A stretch of 64,000 nt of DNA from Aneurinibacillus uraniidurans. GTDB lineage: Bacteria > Bacillota > Bacilli > Aneurinibacillales > Aneurinibacillaceae. The position numbers and the translations under genes are program-made. Shown in pieces: positions 7,783 to 15,674 of this stretch; position 1 is the stretch's first letter; each line of letters opens with the position of its first letter. The DNA lies in NCBI RefSeq assembly GCF_028471905.1, contig NZ_CP116902.1, positions 594,501 to 658,500 of the forward strand, given 5' to 3'. The notes under the pieces were generated by a model. The model worked only from the letters and a program-made list of their open reading frames with translations. It was not told the DNA's origin and did not search any database.

Positions 7783-8889
7783 ATGAAAAAAGTATGGACG
7801 ATCGGAAGTATACTGACATCTATCCTGGTAGGAACAGCGGCACCTGTAGCGCTTGCAGCACCTGCAGTGGCAGTAGCAACTATCCCTGTACAGGTAGAAG
7901 TAGACGGAAAGAAGGTAGCGACTCCGGCGGGAATGGATGTGATAGATGGACAGGTCATGGTTCCGCTGCGCTGGGCGGCAGAACTGGCAGGTGCTCGCTC
8001 GGTACAGTGGGATGCGAGTAAGCGTGATGTTAGGATTGAGGCACCTGAATCATATGAGAGATTTTCTCAGCTACGCTCGTACATAAGACTGGGAGCGGCT
8101 CCTGCGGAATGGGGAACGTACTTATGTCAGTTGCCAGATAGAATGAATGCAATCCCACGTCCAAAACTTTCGGATCGAGCACTTGTGCTGGATCTGGAGA
8201 TAGATAAGATCCAGCAAATGGAACAGGAGAATAAGAGCCTGCCTCTACGTCGGGAAGTAATCAGTATTACGATGCAATATGCTGGACAGGATCATCCGTA
8301 TGCTGTATATAGTGCGAAATTTGTGCAAGGCCGGGTATACGTTCCAATGGATTGGCTGAACCAATTATTTGGAGCAGACGTAACATACGACAAGGAGCGG
8401 GGAGTGCTGGCGATCCAGTTCCCGAATCTACAAGAAACTAAGCGACAAATCGCTGAGATTGAAGCGGGGCTTGTCCCGGCTTCTCCTGATGAGACGATTG
8501 CGTTATGGGGACGCGGTTTGCAGACGCGAACCGGCACACTTCTGTATGCTGCGCTGTCGAATGAGCTTCGTGATCGGGCGAGAGTTGACTTGCAGGCACG
8601 TAATTGGGTAACCGGGGGATCGAGTCCACATGCAGGCAAGATTACGGTGCAGGATAAGAAGCAGTTGGATGCTGATACATGGGAGTATACGCTGATTTAT
8701 CCGGAAGTAACGTCTGGATACATGGCAAACTATCCAAACGTAACACCTGCTGACATCGTGGGGACGTGTACAGATAAGTTGGTGGTGAAAAAGCAACGTA
8801 CAGGAGAAACGGAAGGCTGGTTTATTGCAGAAGTGAAGCAATCAAACGAGTACTATGGGCCTGTTTTTGCGGAAAAAAGAAAGGAATGA
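7783..8889 (+). CDS. Secreted copper amine oxidase N-terminal (stalk) domain protein
   Basis: A 368-residue exported protein. Signal peptide 1-26 (ends PVALA/AAPA). Residues about 37-88 form one stalk domain copy (VEVDGKKVATPAGMDVIDGQ, then MVPLRWAAELAGA), the beta-rich module common in Bacillota surface proteins. A second, weaker copy is at about 145-210 (YAVYSAKFVQGRVYVPMDWL, then GADVTYDKERGVLAIQ). Residues 215-368 form an uncharacterised domain resembling the NTF2-like tails that follow such repeats. No copper amine oxidase catalytic domain is present. An extracellular or wall-associated role is likely. ATG 7783 follows AAGAGGAGA. Confidence 0.82.
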   Translation: MKKVWTIGSILTSILVGTAAPVALAAPAVAVATIPVQVEVDGKKVATPAGMDVIDGQVMVPLRWAAELAGARSVQWDASKRDVRIEAPESYERFSQLRSYIRLGAAPAEWGTYLCQLPDRMNAIPRPKLSDRALVLDLEIDKIQQMEQENKSLPLRREVISITMQYAGQDHPYAVYSAKFVQGRVYVPMDWLNQLFGADVTYDKERGVLAIQFPNLQETKRQIAEIEAGLVPASPDETIALWGRGLQTRTGTLLYAALSNELRDRARVDLQARNWVTGGSSPHAGKITVQDKKQLDADTWEYTLIYPEVTSGYMANYPNVTPADIVGTCTDKLVVKKQRTGETEGWFIAEVKQSNEYYGPVFAEKRKE

Positions 8890-8894
8890 CATGT

Positions 8895-9371
8895 ATGGGG
8901 AGTTTAAAGGAAAGTGCCCAAAAAGTACAAAATAAACTTATTGAGTTAGGCTATACAAATACGGTTGTAGAATTACCAGATAGCACTCGAACGGCTCAGG
9001 AAGCGGCAGAAGCGATAGGCTGTGAAGTTGCTCAAATCGCGAAATCGATCATTTTTCGTCTTAAAGGGTCCGATAAGCCACTGCTCGTAGTCGCTAGTGG
9101 GATCAATCGAATTAATGAAAAACAACTGGCGAAACAGCTTGATGACAAATTAGGAAAAGCTGATGCAGATTTTGTACGAGAACGTACAGGATTTGTAATT
9201 GGCGGGGTAGCACCGGTAGGGTATTCAGAATCGATTATGACACTGATTGACGAGGATCTTTTTCAATATAATGTGTTATGGGCTGCTGCTGGACATCCTA
9301 AAGCGGTATTTCAATTAACACCGGAAGAATTAGTACAAATGACAAAGGGGCAAGTTGTTTCTGTGAAATAA
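8895..9371 (+). CDS. YbaK/EbsC-family aminoacyl-tRNA deacylase
   Basis: A 158-residue cytoplasmic protein of the YbaK/ProX editing family, which hydrolyses mischarged aminoacyl-tRNAs (for example Cys- or Ala-tRNAPro) in trans. The family hallmarks are visible: an early AEAIGCEVAQIAKSIIFR segment with the conserved lysine, the GxNRINEKQLAK helix, and the C-terminal GGVAPVGY and AAGHPKAVFQLTPEEL motifs (GHP is characteristic). The start is the ATG at 8895, nine bases after AAGGA; ATG 8886 abuts that site. It is five bases after the stalk protein stop, so it may be cotranscribed with it, though the functions look unrelated. Confidence 0.87.
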   Translation: MGSLKESAQKVQNKLIELGYTNTVVELPDSTRTAQEAAEAIGCEVAQIAKSIIFRLKGSDKPLLVVASGINRINEKQLAKQLDDKLGKADADFVRERTGFVIGGVAPVGYSESIMTLIDEDLFQYNVLWAAAGHPKAVFQLTPEELVQMTKGQVVSVK

Positions 9372-9403
9372 GAAATAGACATGTAGTGGCTATATGGTAC
9401 AAG

Positions 9404-9441
9404 AAGCCGATTTCCATAACTGACAGGAAATTGGCTTTTTT
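9404..9441 (+). terminator. Terminator after the YbaK gene
   Basis: AAGCCGATTTCC pairs with GGAAATTGGCTT around a 10-base loop and is followed by TTTT. Confidence 0.85.
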
Positions 9442-9510
9442 ATGTATACAATTGCGCAGCGTATAAAATTCTTGAATGGTTCTTTTACGGCTTATGTGAC
9501 AATTTTATGC

Positions 9511-9541
9511 TTGACTTAGAGCTAACTCCAGGTTGTAGAGT
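9511..9541 (+). promoter_or_regulatory. MerR-type promoter with 19-bp spacer
   Basis: TTGACT (9511-9516) and TAGAGT (9536-9541) are separated by 19 bases. The spacer holds GAGCTAACTC, the dyad typical of MerR-family operators. MerR proteins activate such over-long promoters by untwisting them. It stands 31 bases before the merR gene, so autoregulation of the regulator-exporter operon is expected. Confidence 0.85.
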
Positions 9542-9572
9542 AGACCCATAAAACATACCTAGGAGGAAGAAC

Positions 9573-9977
9573 ATGTATACAATCGGTCAGGTAGCAGAGC
9601 AAACAGGGTGGAGCGTGCACACACTTCGTTATTATGAAAGGATTGGTCTTATCGATTCTCCGGTACGGAAAAGCGGGGTGCGGATGTATACAGAGTCTGA
9701 TATACAGTTCCTTCAGTTTTTGCGGTCACTAAAAAATACAGGCATGTCATTGGAAGATATGATGGAGTTTACGGAAGATGGGTGCATTCGAAATTTACTT
9801 GCGGAACCAGACGAGAGTCTACTTCCGCGCATCACTCGAAGAAAGGATATTCTATCCCGTCACATAGCAAAAATGAAAGCGCAGGTAGAAGAGATCCAGA
9901 CGGTGATTCAGTTTACGGAGGAGAAGTTAAGCGTGTATGAAACGATGCTTCTGACAAAAAGGGAGGCGGCGAAATGA
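9573..9977 (+). CDS. MerR-family transcriptional regulator
   Basis: A 134-residue regulator. Residues 1-70 form the MerR winged helix (MYTIGQVAEQTGWSVHTLRY, then YERIGLI), followed by a long dimerisation helix (about 80-120, RRKDILSRHIAKMKAQVEEI). There is no large ligand domain and no clear metal-binding cysteine set (a single Cys in the body), so a metal sensor of the CueR type is unlikely. It resembles the short AdhR/YfmP-like regulators. It overlaps the downstream EamA exporter by four bases (ATGA), so both are translated together. Control is expected through the long-spacer promoter just upstream. Confidence 0.9.
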   Translation: MYTIGQVAEQTGWSVHTLRYYERIGLIDSPVRKSGVRMYTESDIQFLQFLRSLKNTGMSLEDMMEFTEDGCIRNLLAEPDESLLPRITRRKDILSRHIAKMKAQVEEIQTVIQFTEEKLSVYETMLLTKREAAK

Positions 9978-10906
9978 AAGGTAGCATTTATTTAAAACTG
10001 TTCGGCTTCTCGCTTATGACAGGAGCTACTTTTCATCTAGCCCCCTATGTGATGCAGTATTTCTCAGCTGCTGGCGCGGCAGGCTGGCGCTTCGGTCTAG
10101 CAGCAGGTAGTATGCTGCTTTTGTTGATCGACAAAGAAAAACTATCAGGGTATACCATTCGGAAAAATGCTGGAGCATATCTTTTCATGGGAATAACAGG
10201 GGTTTTCGGCTTTAACACACTGTTTTTTCTCGGCATGGAACAGACCTCACCTATCAATGGAGCACTTATCATGGCAACCAATCCACTCGTGACCATGCTT
10301 CTGGCTCGTATACTGTTGAAGGAACCTGCTTCTACACAACAAAAAGTAGGCGGGATTCTGGCGTTTATTGGCGTATTTCTTGTTATTACAGGCGGTTCCT
10401 GGGATGCGATTCGTCACTTGCATTTTTCTGCGGGAGATATGCTGATCATGGCGGGAAATATATGCTGGGCCTTATACGGTATTATCGGAAAGGGATTTGT
10501 CCGGGACAGCACGTCTCTACAAACTACCGCATATACGATGACAATTGGAGCCATAATGCTTATGTTTATAGCTAGTCGAACATCGGCCCCGGTACCGATT
10601 TCGTCTATCCCCCTGACAGCGTGGGCCGCGATTGTTTTTATGGCGCTAGGTATGAGTGTACTCGGATATATCTGGTGGAATGAAGGGGCGGCACGCATTG
10701 GCATTAGTCGAGCTGCCTTGTTCTTCAATCTTGTTCCGGTCGTTACCTTGTGCATTTCCCTGGTACTTGGGATGGCAGTAACAGGCGTACAAATAATCGG
10801 ATCAGCACTTGTCATTGCTGGTGTGCTGTATGCATCTGGTATAACTCAGATCGCTTCGCAAAGAAAACCGATGCAAAATATCCCTAAATCAGATTGTACG
10901 GTCTAA
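9974..10906 (+). CDS. EamA/DMT-family transporter
   Basis: A 310-residue membrane protein with about ten transmembrane segments in two EamA repeats (residues 1-140 and 150-290). These drug/metabolite transporters export amino acids, nucleosides, dyes or similar small molecules. Typical motifs are NPLVTMLLARILLKEP at the end of the first repeat and FFNLVPVVTLCISLVLG in the second. It is translationally coupled to the MerR regulator, suggesting that the regulator senses the exported compound. The substrate cannot be inferred. The C-terminal tail after residue 295 is short and cytoplasmic. Confidence 0.88.
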   Translation: MKGSIYLKLFGFSLMTGATFHLAPYVMQYFSAAGAAGWRFGLAAGSMLLLLIDKEKLSGYTIRKNAGAYLFMGITGVFGFNTLFFLGMEQTSPINGALIMATNPLVTMLLARILLKEPASTQQKVGGILAFIGVFLVITGGSWDAIRHLHFSAGDMLIMAGNICWALYGIIGKGFVRDSTSLQTTAYTMTIGAIMLMFIASRTSAPVPISSIPLTAWAAIVFMALGMSVLGYIWWNEGAARIGISRAALFFNLVPVVTLCISLVLGMAVTGVQIIGSALVIAGVLYASGITQIASQRKPMQNIPKSDCTV

Positions 10907-10924
10907 TCTAGGGATACGGATTTT

Positions 10925-12142
10925 TTACAAAGAAAACATAACCTGCGTATCAGTAACAAGATCTCTGATTTCCTCAATGGATGAAATCGATTCACGTCTT
11001 AAGATGAGCTCTCGTCCAATGGCGATGGCGAGCTTTTCCGAGTGAGCGCGTACAGTCGGATCTTCAATGCTTTCAATGTCCCATACATGGGCGAGGCCGA
11101 CGATGCGGCGGATCGTTTTGCAGCCCGCATAACCAAGTGTATCTTGCAGAAGTCGACGCACATAATCATCCACATAGCTTGGGACAGCGGCACTTGATTC
11201 GATCGCTTTTTCGGCCCACAGTGTACGGAATTCTGCTTCAAATGTAGTCCATATGTCTGTAATCGTATCAAGCAGATACGCCTGGTATGATTCACGTTCC
11301 TGCACATTAGTGGCATGACCTTCCTGTGCCACATAGTTCAGCAGCAGGTTAGCAATGACTGCACCGATATCGAAGCCCATTGGACCGTAGTAGGCAAACT
11401 CCGGGTCGATAACTTTCGTGTCTTCTTCTGTTACCATGATGCTTCCTGTATGCAGATCACCATGCAGCAGTGCCTGCGTGCGCGTGAGAAAGCCTTCTTT
11501 CAGCTTTGCGACTTCCAGTTTCAATGCGTCATCATGCCAGAGTGCTTCTGCTTGTTCACGAATAAGCGGATTGAAGCTGTTCGTTGCTGCATCGTAATAC
11601 GGATCGGTAAACACGAGGTCTTCCGTAATTTTGCATAATTCAGGATTAGAGAAGGAGACAACACGTTGTTTCTTCTCGTACGGATGCAATGCCAGATCAG
11701 ACGTTAGGAACAAGGTGCGCGCCAGAAAAGTACCAATATGATTTGCAAAATTCCGATAATACTTGCGAGCAACAAGCCCTTTGCGCATAATTTCGTATGC
11801 AGACAAATCTTCCATTACGGTAAGGGCCATTTCGATGTCATAGTGGTACACTTTCGGCACGAAACCAGGACATAGCTCATCTTGGAGAATTAATGCTTCG
11901 CTTTCGATACGGGCACGGTCAAGTGTGAGCGGCCACGATTCTCCGACGACACGTGCATACGGAAGAGCCTGCTTGAAAATAATGCTTTTGTTTGAAACCT
12001 CATCCTGGATATGGAATACGAAGTTTAGGTTTCCATCCCCAATTTCACGGCTTGTAAGCTTTGCATCGGCTGGGAACAAGCCGGGGATGTTGCGCGCGTA
12101 TTCTACTGCTTCTTGTTCAGTAAGCATACGGTATGTGGACAT
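10925..12142 (-). CDS. mtnK: S-methyl-5-thioribose kinase
   Basis: A 405-residue kinase of the choline/aminoglycoside kinase fold. It phosphorylates methylthioribose at C1 in the methionine salvage pathway. The nucleotide loop is GDGNLNFVF (35-43) with Lys57 in IIFKQALPY; the catalytic loop is HGDLHTGSI (about 232) and the metal-binding motif is DPEFAYYGPMGFD. The length equals known MtnK proteins. ATG 12142 follows AGAGAGGAG; an upstream in-frame ATG at 12214 lies within the riboswitch terminator and is rejected. A SAM-I riboswitch precedes it, so it is expressed when SAM is low. mtnA and the later salvage genes are not in this window. Confidence 0.95.
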   Translation of the reverse strand: MSTYRMLTEQEAVEYARNIPGLFPADAKLTSREIGDGNLNFVFHIQDEVSNKSIIFKQALPYARVVGESWPLTLDRARIESEALILQDELCPGFVPKVYHYDIEMALTVMEDLSAYEIMRKGLVARKYYRNFANHIGTFLARTLFLTSDLALHPYEKKQRVVSFSNPELCKITEDLVFTDPYYDAATNSFNPLIREQAEALWHDDALKLEVAKLKEGFLTRTQALLHGDLHTGSIMVTEEDTKVIDPEFAYYGPMGFDIGAVIANLLLNYVAQEGHATNVQERESYQAYLLDTITDIWTTFEAEFRTLWAEKAIESSAAVPSYVDDYVRRLLQDTLGYAGCKTIRRIVGLAHVWDIESIEDPTVRAHSEKLAIAIGRELILRRESISSIEEIRDLVTDTQVMFSL

Positions 12143-12163
12143 AAGTTCAATCTCCTCTCTAAA

Positions 12164-12198
12164 CAAAAAACGCCCCTCTTGGTTAGAAAGAGGGACGT
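12164..12198 (-). terminator. Expression-platform terminator of the mtnK riboswitch
   Basis: On the minus strand TCCCTCTTTC and GAGAGGGGCG-like arms around TAACCA form a stem followed by TTTTTTG. It ends 21 bases before the mtnK ATG and is the off-state of the riboswitch. Confidence 0.85.
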
Positions 12199-12215
12199 GT
12201 ACATGTGTGTGCATC

Positions 12216-12318
12216 CTTATCTTTCAGAACCGTTGTTCTGCGGGAGTTGGCACCTTACTGTTCATGCAGCAGGTTGCCGGGTGTCATCGGGCCCGTCCCT
12301 CGACCATCTCGTGATAAG
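12216..12318 (-). ncRNA. SAM-I (S-box) riboswitch aptamer upstream of mtnK
   Basis: Read on the minus strand: P1 CTTATCAC pairs with GATAAG; the core has GAGGGACGGGCCCGATGA, then CCCGGCAACC, and AAGGTGCCAACTCC, all signature S-box elements, including the kink-turn and SAM-contacting bases. It is followed by a terminator. SAM binding should favour termination and shut off mtnK. Confidence 0.96.
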
Positions 12319-12386
12319 TCAATCCAAATGTAACAGTCGTACGAATTATTTGTCAAGAGTGAAAATACGCGAGAGTGAAAAAAGTG

Positions 12387-12560
12387 AGAGTAAAAAAGCT
12401 TGGTGGTGGCGGAGGGGATGGTAAAAACTCAGAGGGGATAAACGCTGGGGTTGCCATCCTGATTCGCTCTACTGGAGAAAAAGCTGGGTAGGGAAAACAA
12501 AAGGACGGGTTCGTTCTCTTTTGCCATCCCCTCTACCAACGAAACTTTTTCTCTCTGCGT
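12387..12560. repeat. Long inverted-repeat element A
   Basis: The left arm (12387-12427, with GGTGGCGGAGGGGATGGTAA) pairs imperfectly over about 40 bases with the right arm (12520-12560). The loop region of about 90 bases contains further GGGAT/CCATCC pairing. No coding potential was seen. The G-rich arm resembles elements B, C and D of the same window. Confidence 0.65.
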
Positions 12561-12601
12561 TTTACTTTGTGAAAGAATAAAAAGCTAGAAGATCAAGAGA
12601 T

Positions 12602-12734
12602 GTGCTTGGTTTTGAGTTATATAAAGCTATGCCGGTATGGGAGAAGGAATGAGCAATGAACGCTTTTACGCGTTGCTCATTCCTTCTCCCATACCCGCCG
12701 CCACACTTTATACAGGCTCAAGAATTCCAAGCAC
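12602..12734. repeat. Long inverted-repeat element B
   Basis: A palindrome of 133 bases. Its core is a perfect 23-base stem (12634-12656 with 12673-12695, including GGTATGGGAGAAGGAATGAG). The outer arms GTGCTTGG...TATAAAG pair with CTTTATA...CCAAGCAC. Minus-strand sequence of element D (ends near 60955) matches the core and the TTTTACGCG loop. It lies upstream of the ABC transporter promoter. Confidence 0.8.
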
Positions 12735-12761
12735 TGCTTTAAAAGTTTGTGAAAAAACTTG

Positions 12762-12791
12762 TTGACAGAATAATTTGGTAGGCGCTATGAT
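12762..12791 (+). promoter_or_regulatory. Sigma-A promoter of the methylthioribose-type ABC operon
   Basis: TTGACA (12762-12767) and TATGAT (12786-12791) with an 18-base spacer, 37 bases before the SAM-I aptamer. Confidence 0.8.
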
Positions 12792-12827
12792 TAGTTCCAA
12801 CAAATCACATACGCAATTCGATTTTGA

Positions 12828-12936
12828 CTCTCATCGAGAGAAGGCGGAGGGACTGGCCCGATGATGCCCGGCAACCTGCCTGTGTTCGCACAGGCAAGGT
12901 GCTAATTCCTGCAGGAGTAATCCTGGGAGATGAGAG
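12828..12936 (+). ncRNA. SAM-I (S-box) riboswitch aptamer upstream of the ABC operon
   Basis: CTCTCATC pairs with GATGAGAG as P1. The core carries GGAGGGACTGGCCCGATGA, CCCGGCAACC and AAGGTGCTAATTCC, and a CCTGTG/CACAGG stem. A terminator follows at 12960. Together with the mtnK riboswitch this places two divergent operons under SAM control. Confidence 0.97.
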
Positions 12937-12959
12937 GCTACCGATGCTTTATAAGTGGG

Positions 12960-12994
12960 GGCCTCTCTTTGTGTACCAAAGAGAGGCCTTTTAT
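12960..12994 (+). terminator. Expression-platform terminator of the ABC operon riboswitch
   Basis: GGCCTCTCTTTG pairs perfectly with CAAAGAGAGGCC around a 5-base loop, followed by TTTTAT. It lies 32 bases before the solute-binding protein start. Confidence 0.93.
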
Positions 12995-13025
12995 ATTTAT
13001 CACAAGTAAAAAGGGGAGTATGAGC

Positions 13026-14087
13026 ATGGTAACAAAGACAAAACAACTCATTGCCGTTCTGCTGATTACGCTACTGGCAGCGTTCGCAGCAGGATGCGGC
13101 CAACAACCGGCTGGCGGAACAGGTGAAAAGAAAGAAGCCGCAACAGGGCCACTTGCAGGAAAGCGGATCGCGCTTGTTATGCAGCAAAATCTCGGTACCT
13201 TTTCTTCTCAGTACATTAGTGGGGTCAAAACAGAAGCTGAAAAATTCGGCGGACAGGTAACGGTGTTTGCAGCGGATAACGATCTTGGACGTATGTCTTC
13301 TAATCTGGATGCAGCCATTAACCAGAAGTTTGATGCGATTTTGATTGACCACGGTACACCTGCCGCTCTGCTAAATGGGGTACAAAATGCTGTTGCCAAA
13401 CACATTCCGGTTGTCGTATTCGATGCCGACGTTAAAGCTCCGGGCGTAACGGTTCTGCAGCAAGACGATAAGCAACTGACAAAATTAACGCTGGATAAAC
13501 TCGCAAAAGATGCAGGTGGCAAAGCTAACATCGTAAAAATCTGGGTAGCGGGCTACGCACCGATGGAACGTCGTCAGGCTGCTTACAAAGAATTTATGGC
13601 TAGCAACCCTGGTATCAAAGAAGTAGCCACATTCGGTGCGGCAACACAAAACACAGCACTGGATACACAGGCACAGATGGAAGCGATTCTGAAAAAATAC
13701 CCGAACAAAGGTGAGATCACCGCAGTATGGGCAGCGTGGGATGAATTCGCAAAAGGTGCAACTCGTGCGATCGAGCAAGCTGGACGTACGGACATTAAAG
13801 TATACGGCATCGACATGAGCGACGAAGATCTACAGATGATCCAAAATCCGAATGGTCCATGGGTAACATCAGCAGCGGTAGACCCGAAAGACATCGGACG
13901 TGTACAAGTGCGATATGCGGCACAAAAAATTCATGGCGATAAAACACCGGATAATGTGGTGCTAAACCCGGTAGTAGTTAATCGTGAAGAACTTCCGAAA
14001 GAAAAAGTAACAACCGATCAACTGAGTCAGCATATCAAAGCGTGGGGCAACAGCACGCAAGGCATAGCAGACTGGATGAAAAAATAA
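13026..14087 (+). CDS. Sugar-type ABC solute-binding lipoprotein, predicted methylthioribose binder
   Basis: A 353-residue lipoprotein. Signal 1-20 with lipobox FAAGC at about residues 17-21. The mature part is a type-1 periplasmic binding fold of the RbsB group (IALVMQQNLGTFSSQYISGV, then KTEAEKFGG near the N-terminus). Such proteins deliver pentoses or similar ligands to RbsA/RbsC-type importers. Control by a SAM-I riboswitch and the divergent mtnK indicate that the ligand is methylthioribose or a related methylthio-sugar; this is inference. ATG 13026 has the better distance from AAGGGG; ATG 13020 is the alternative. It is the first gene of a three-gene operon. Confidence 0.88.
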   Translation: MVTKTKQLIAVLLITLLAAFAAGCGQQPAGGTGEKKEAATGPLAGKRIALVMQQNLGTFSSQYISGVKTEAEKFGGQVTVFAADNDLGRMSSNLDAAINQKFDAILIDHGTPAALLNGVQNAVAKHIPVVVFDADVKAPGVTVLQQDDKQLTKLTLDKLAKDAGGKANIVKIWVAGYAPMERRQAAYKEFMASNPGIKEVATFGAATQNTALDTQAQMEAILKKYPNKGEITAVWAAWDEFAKGATRAIEQAGRTDIKVYGIDMSDEDLQMIQNPNGPWVTSAAVDPKDIGRVQVRYAAQKIHGDKTPDNVVLNPVVVNREELPKEKVTTDQLSQHIKAWGNSTQGIADWMKK

Positions 14088-14165
14088 GCTAGGGGAGGCC
14101 CTGCCTACTTTTATCAAGCAGGTGGGGCACATTCCTTATCCGAGAACCAGCAAGGGGGAGACAAG

Positions 14166-15674
14166 ATGGCACAGCAGGCAGCACGTCTTATCATGACAGA
14201 CATTACAAAATCGTTTTCCGGCGTGCCAGCACTTCAGGGCGTTAGCCTGACCGTACAGGCTGGTCACATTCATGCGCTGCTCGGCGCAAATGGAGCAGGA
14301 AAAAGTACACTGATGAAAATACTTTCCGGCGCGTATCAGACAGATGGCGGGATGATTGAACTCGATGGACAGACGCTATCAATTAGCAGCCCGGCAGATG
14401 CTAAGGCACAGGGCATCCACTGTGTGTATCAGGAAGTAGATACAGCGCTCGTTCCATCACTGACCGTGGCGGAAAATATTTTACTCGACCGAGGACCAGA
14501 ACGTGGCAGACGTCGTTTTCTGAACTGGGGCTCCATGTATAAAGAGGCGGACGACATTTTACGTAGGATTGGCTACGAGATTCCGGTGCGTAAGAAGGTG
14601 GAGGAGTTAACGCTTTCGGAGAAACAGATTGTCCTTATTGCTCGAGCGGTGTCACAACAGGCGAAATGCGTGATTTTCGACGAGCCAACAGCCCCTTTAA
14701 GCATTGAGGAGGCAGAGCGTCTGTTCCGGATTATGAATCAATTGAAAGACGAGGATGTTGCTTGTATTTTCATCTCACACCGTCTTCCAGAAATTATGCA
14801 GATATGTGACACCGTTACCGTTATGCGCGATGGCTGCCATATTTGGACGAAGGCAAAAACGGATATTGACATTCCAGAAATTGTCGAAGCGATGCTCGGT
14901 GCATCCTTTACCGAAGAATACCCAAAAGTGAAGACGGTCATTGGTGAGACGTTACTTGATGTGCGAGAACTGCGTCGAGGTACCAGGGTACGCGGAGTAG
15001 ATTTTACGGTGCGAAGCGGCGAAATTGTGGGGGTTGTCGGATTAGTGGGTGCCGGTAAAACAGAATTATCCCGTCTCTTATTCGGTGCAGATGCAGCGGA
15101 TGGAGGAGAGATTTTGTTGCGCGGCAATGCCGTGCGCCTGCGCGAACCGGCGGATGCAGTAAAAGCCGGTATCGTGCTCGTACCAGAAGAGCGACGCAAA
15201 GAAGGCATTCTTGTAACGGAGAGTGTACGGACGAATCTCACGCTACCCGTGCTTAAAGCGTTTAGTCGAAGCGGATTCGTTCAGCGAAGTCGGGAAAAAG
15301 CACATGCCCAGGCGATGATTACTGACCTTGGAATTAAAACGCCGCATGAAGAAGAAACCGTGGGATTTTTAAGCGGTGGCAACCAGCAAAAAGTCGTGAT
15401 TGGTAAATGGCTGGCGACAGATGCCGATGTGTTTTTGTTCGATGAGCCGACTAAAGGAGTCGATATTGGGGCCAAACGTGATATTTTCAACCTGATTGGC
15501 AAGCTCGCACAGGCGGGAAAAGGGATTGTGTACTTCTCCTGTGAAATCGCAGAGATTGTTGGCATCTCAGATCGCGTGCTCGTTATGTGTGATGGACGCA
15601 TTGTCAAAGAGCTAGTGGGGCAAGACGTTACACCAGAGACGATTTTACTGTATGCAAGTGGAGGAACGGACTGA
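14166..15674 (+). CDS. Sugar-type ABC importer ATPase, two fused domains (RbsA-like)
   Basis: A 502-residue ATPase with two nucleotide-binding domains. Domain 1 has Walker A GANGAGKST (about 38-46), the signature-like TLSEKQIVLIARA and Walker B CVIFDEPT. Domain 2 (about 255-495) has a degenerate Walker A GLVGAGKTE, the signature LSGGNQQKVVIGKW and Walker B VFLFDEPT. This asymmetry is normal for RbsA/MglA proteins. It powers import with the permease whose start overlaps its stop by one base. A 78-base gap after the binding protein holds no terminator that I can define. Predicted methylthioribose uptake rests on the riboswitch and mtnK. Confidence 0.92.
   Translation: MAQQAARLIMTDITKSFSGVPALQGVSLTVQAGHIHALLGANGAGKSTLMKILSGAYQTDGGMIELDGQTLSISSPADAKAQGIHCVYQEVDTALVPSLTVAENILLDRGPERGRRRFLNWGSMYKEADDILRRIGYEIPVRKKVEELTLSEKQIVLIARAVSQQAKCVIFDEPTAPLSIEEAERLFRIMNQLKDEDVACIFISHRLPEIMQICDTVTVMRDGCHIWTKAKTDIDIPEIVEAMLGASFTEEYPKVKTVIGETLLDVRELRRGTRVRGVDFTVRSGEIVGVVGLVGAGKTELSRLLFGADAADGGEILLRGNAVRLREPADAVKAGIVLVPEERRKEGILVTESVRTNLTLPVLKAFSRSGFVQRSREKAHAQAMITDLGIKTPHEEETVGFLSGGNQQKVVIGKWLATDADVFLFDEPTKGVDIGAKRDIFNLIGKLAQAGKGIVYFSCEIAEIVGISDRVLVMCDGRIVKELVGQDVTPETILLYASGGTD

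Noticed and set aside
10880-10926. Possible terminator at the end of the EamA gene (TATCCCTA...TAGGGATA)
   Set aside because: A 7-base stem overlaps the coding end and is separated from its T-run by five bases; plausible, but not strong enough to list.
12824-13009. Open frame across the second SAM riboswitch
   Set aside because: The aptamer and terminator explain the sequence completely.
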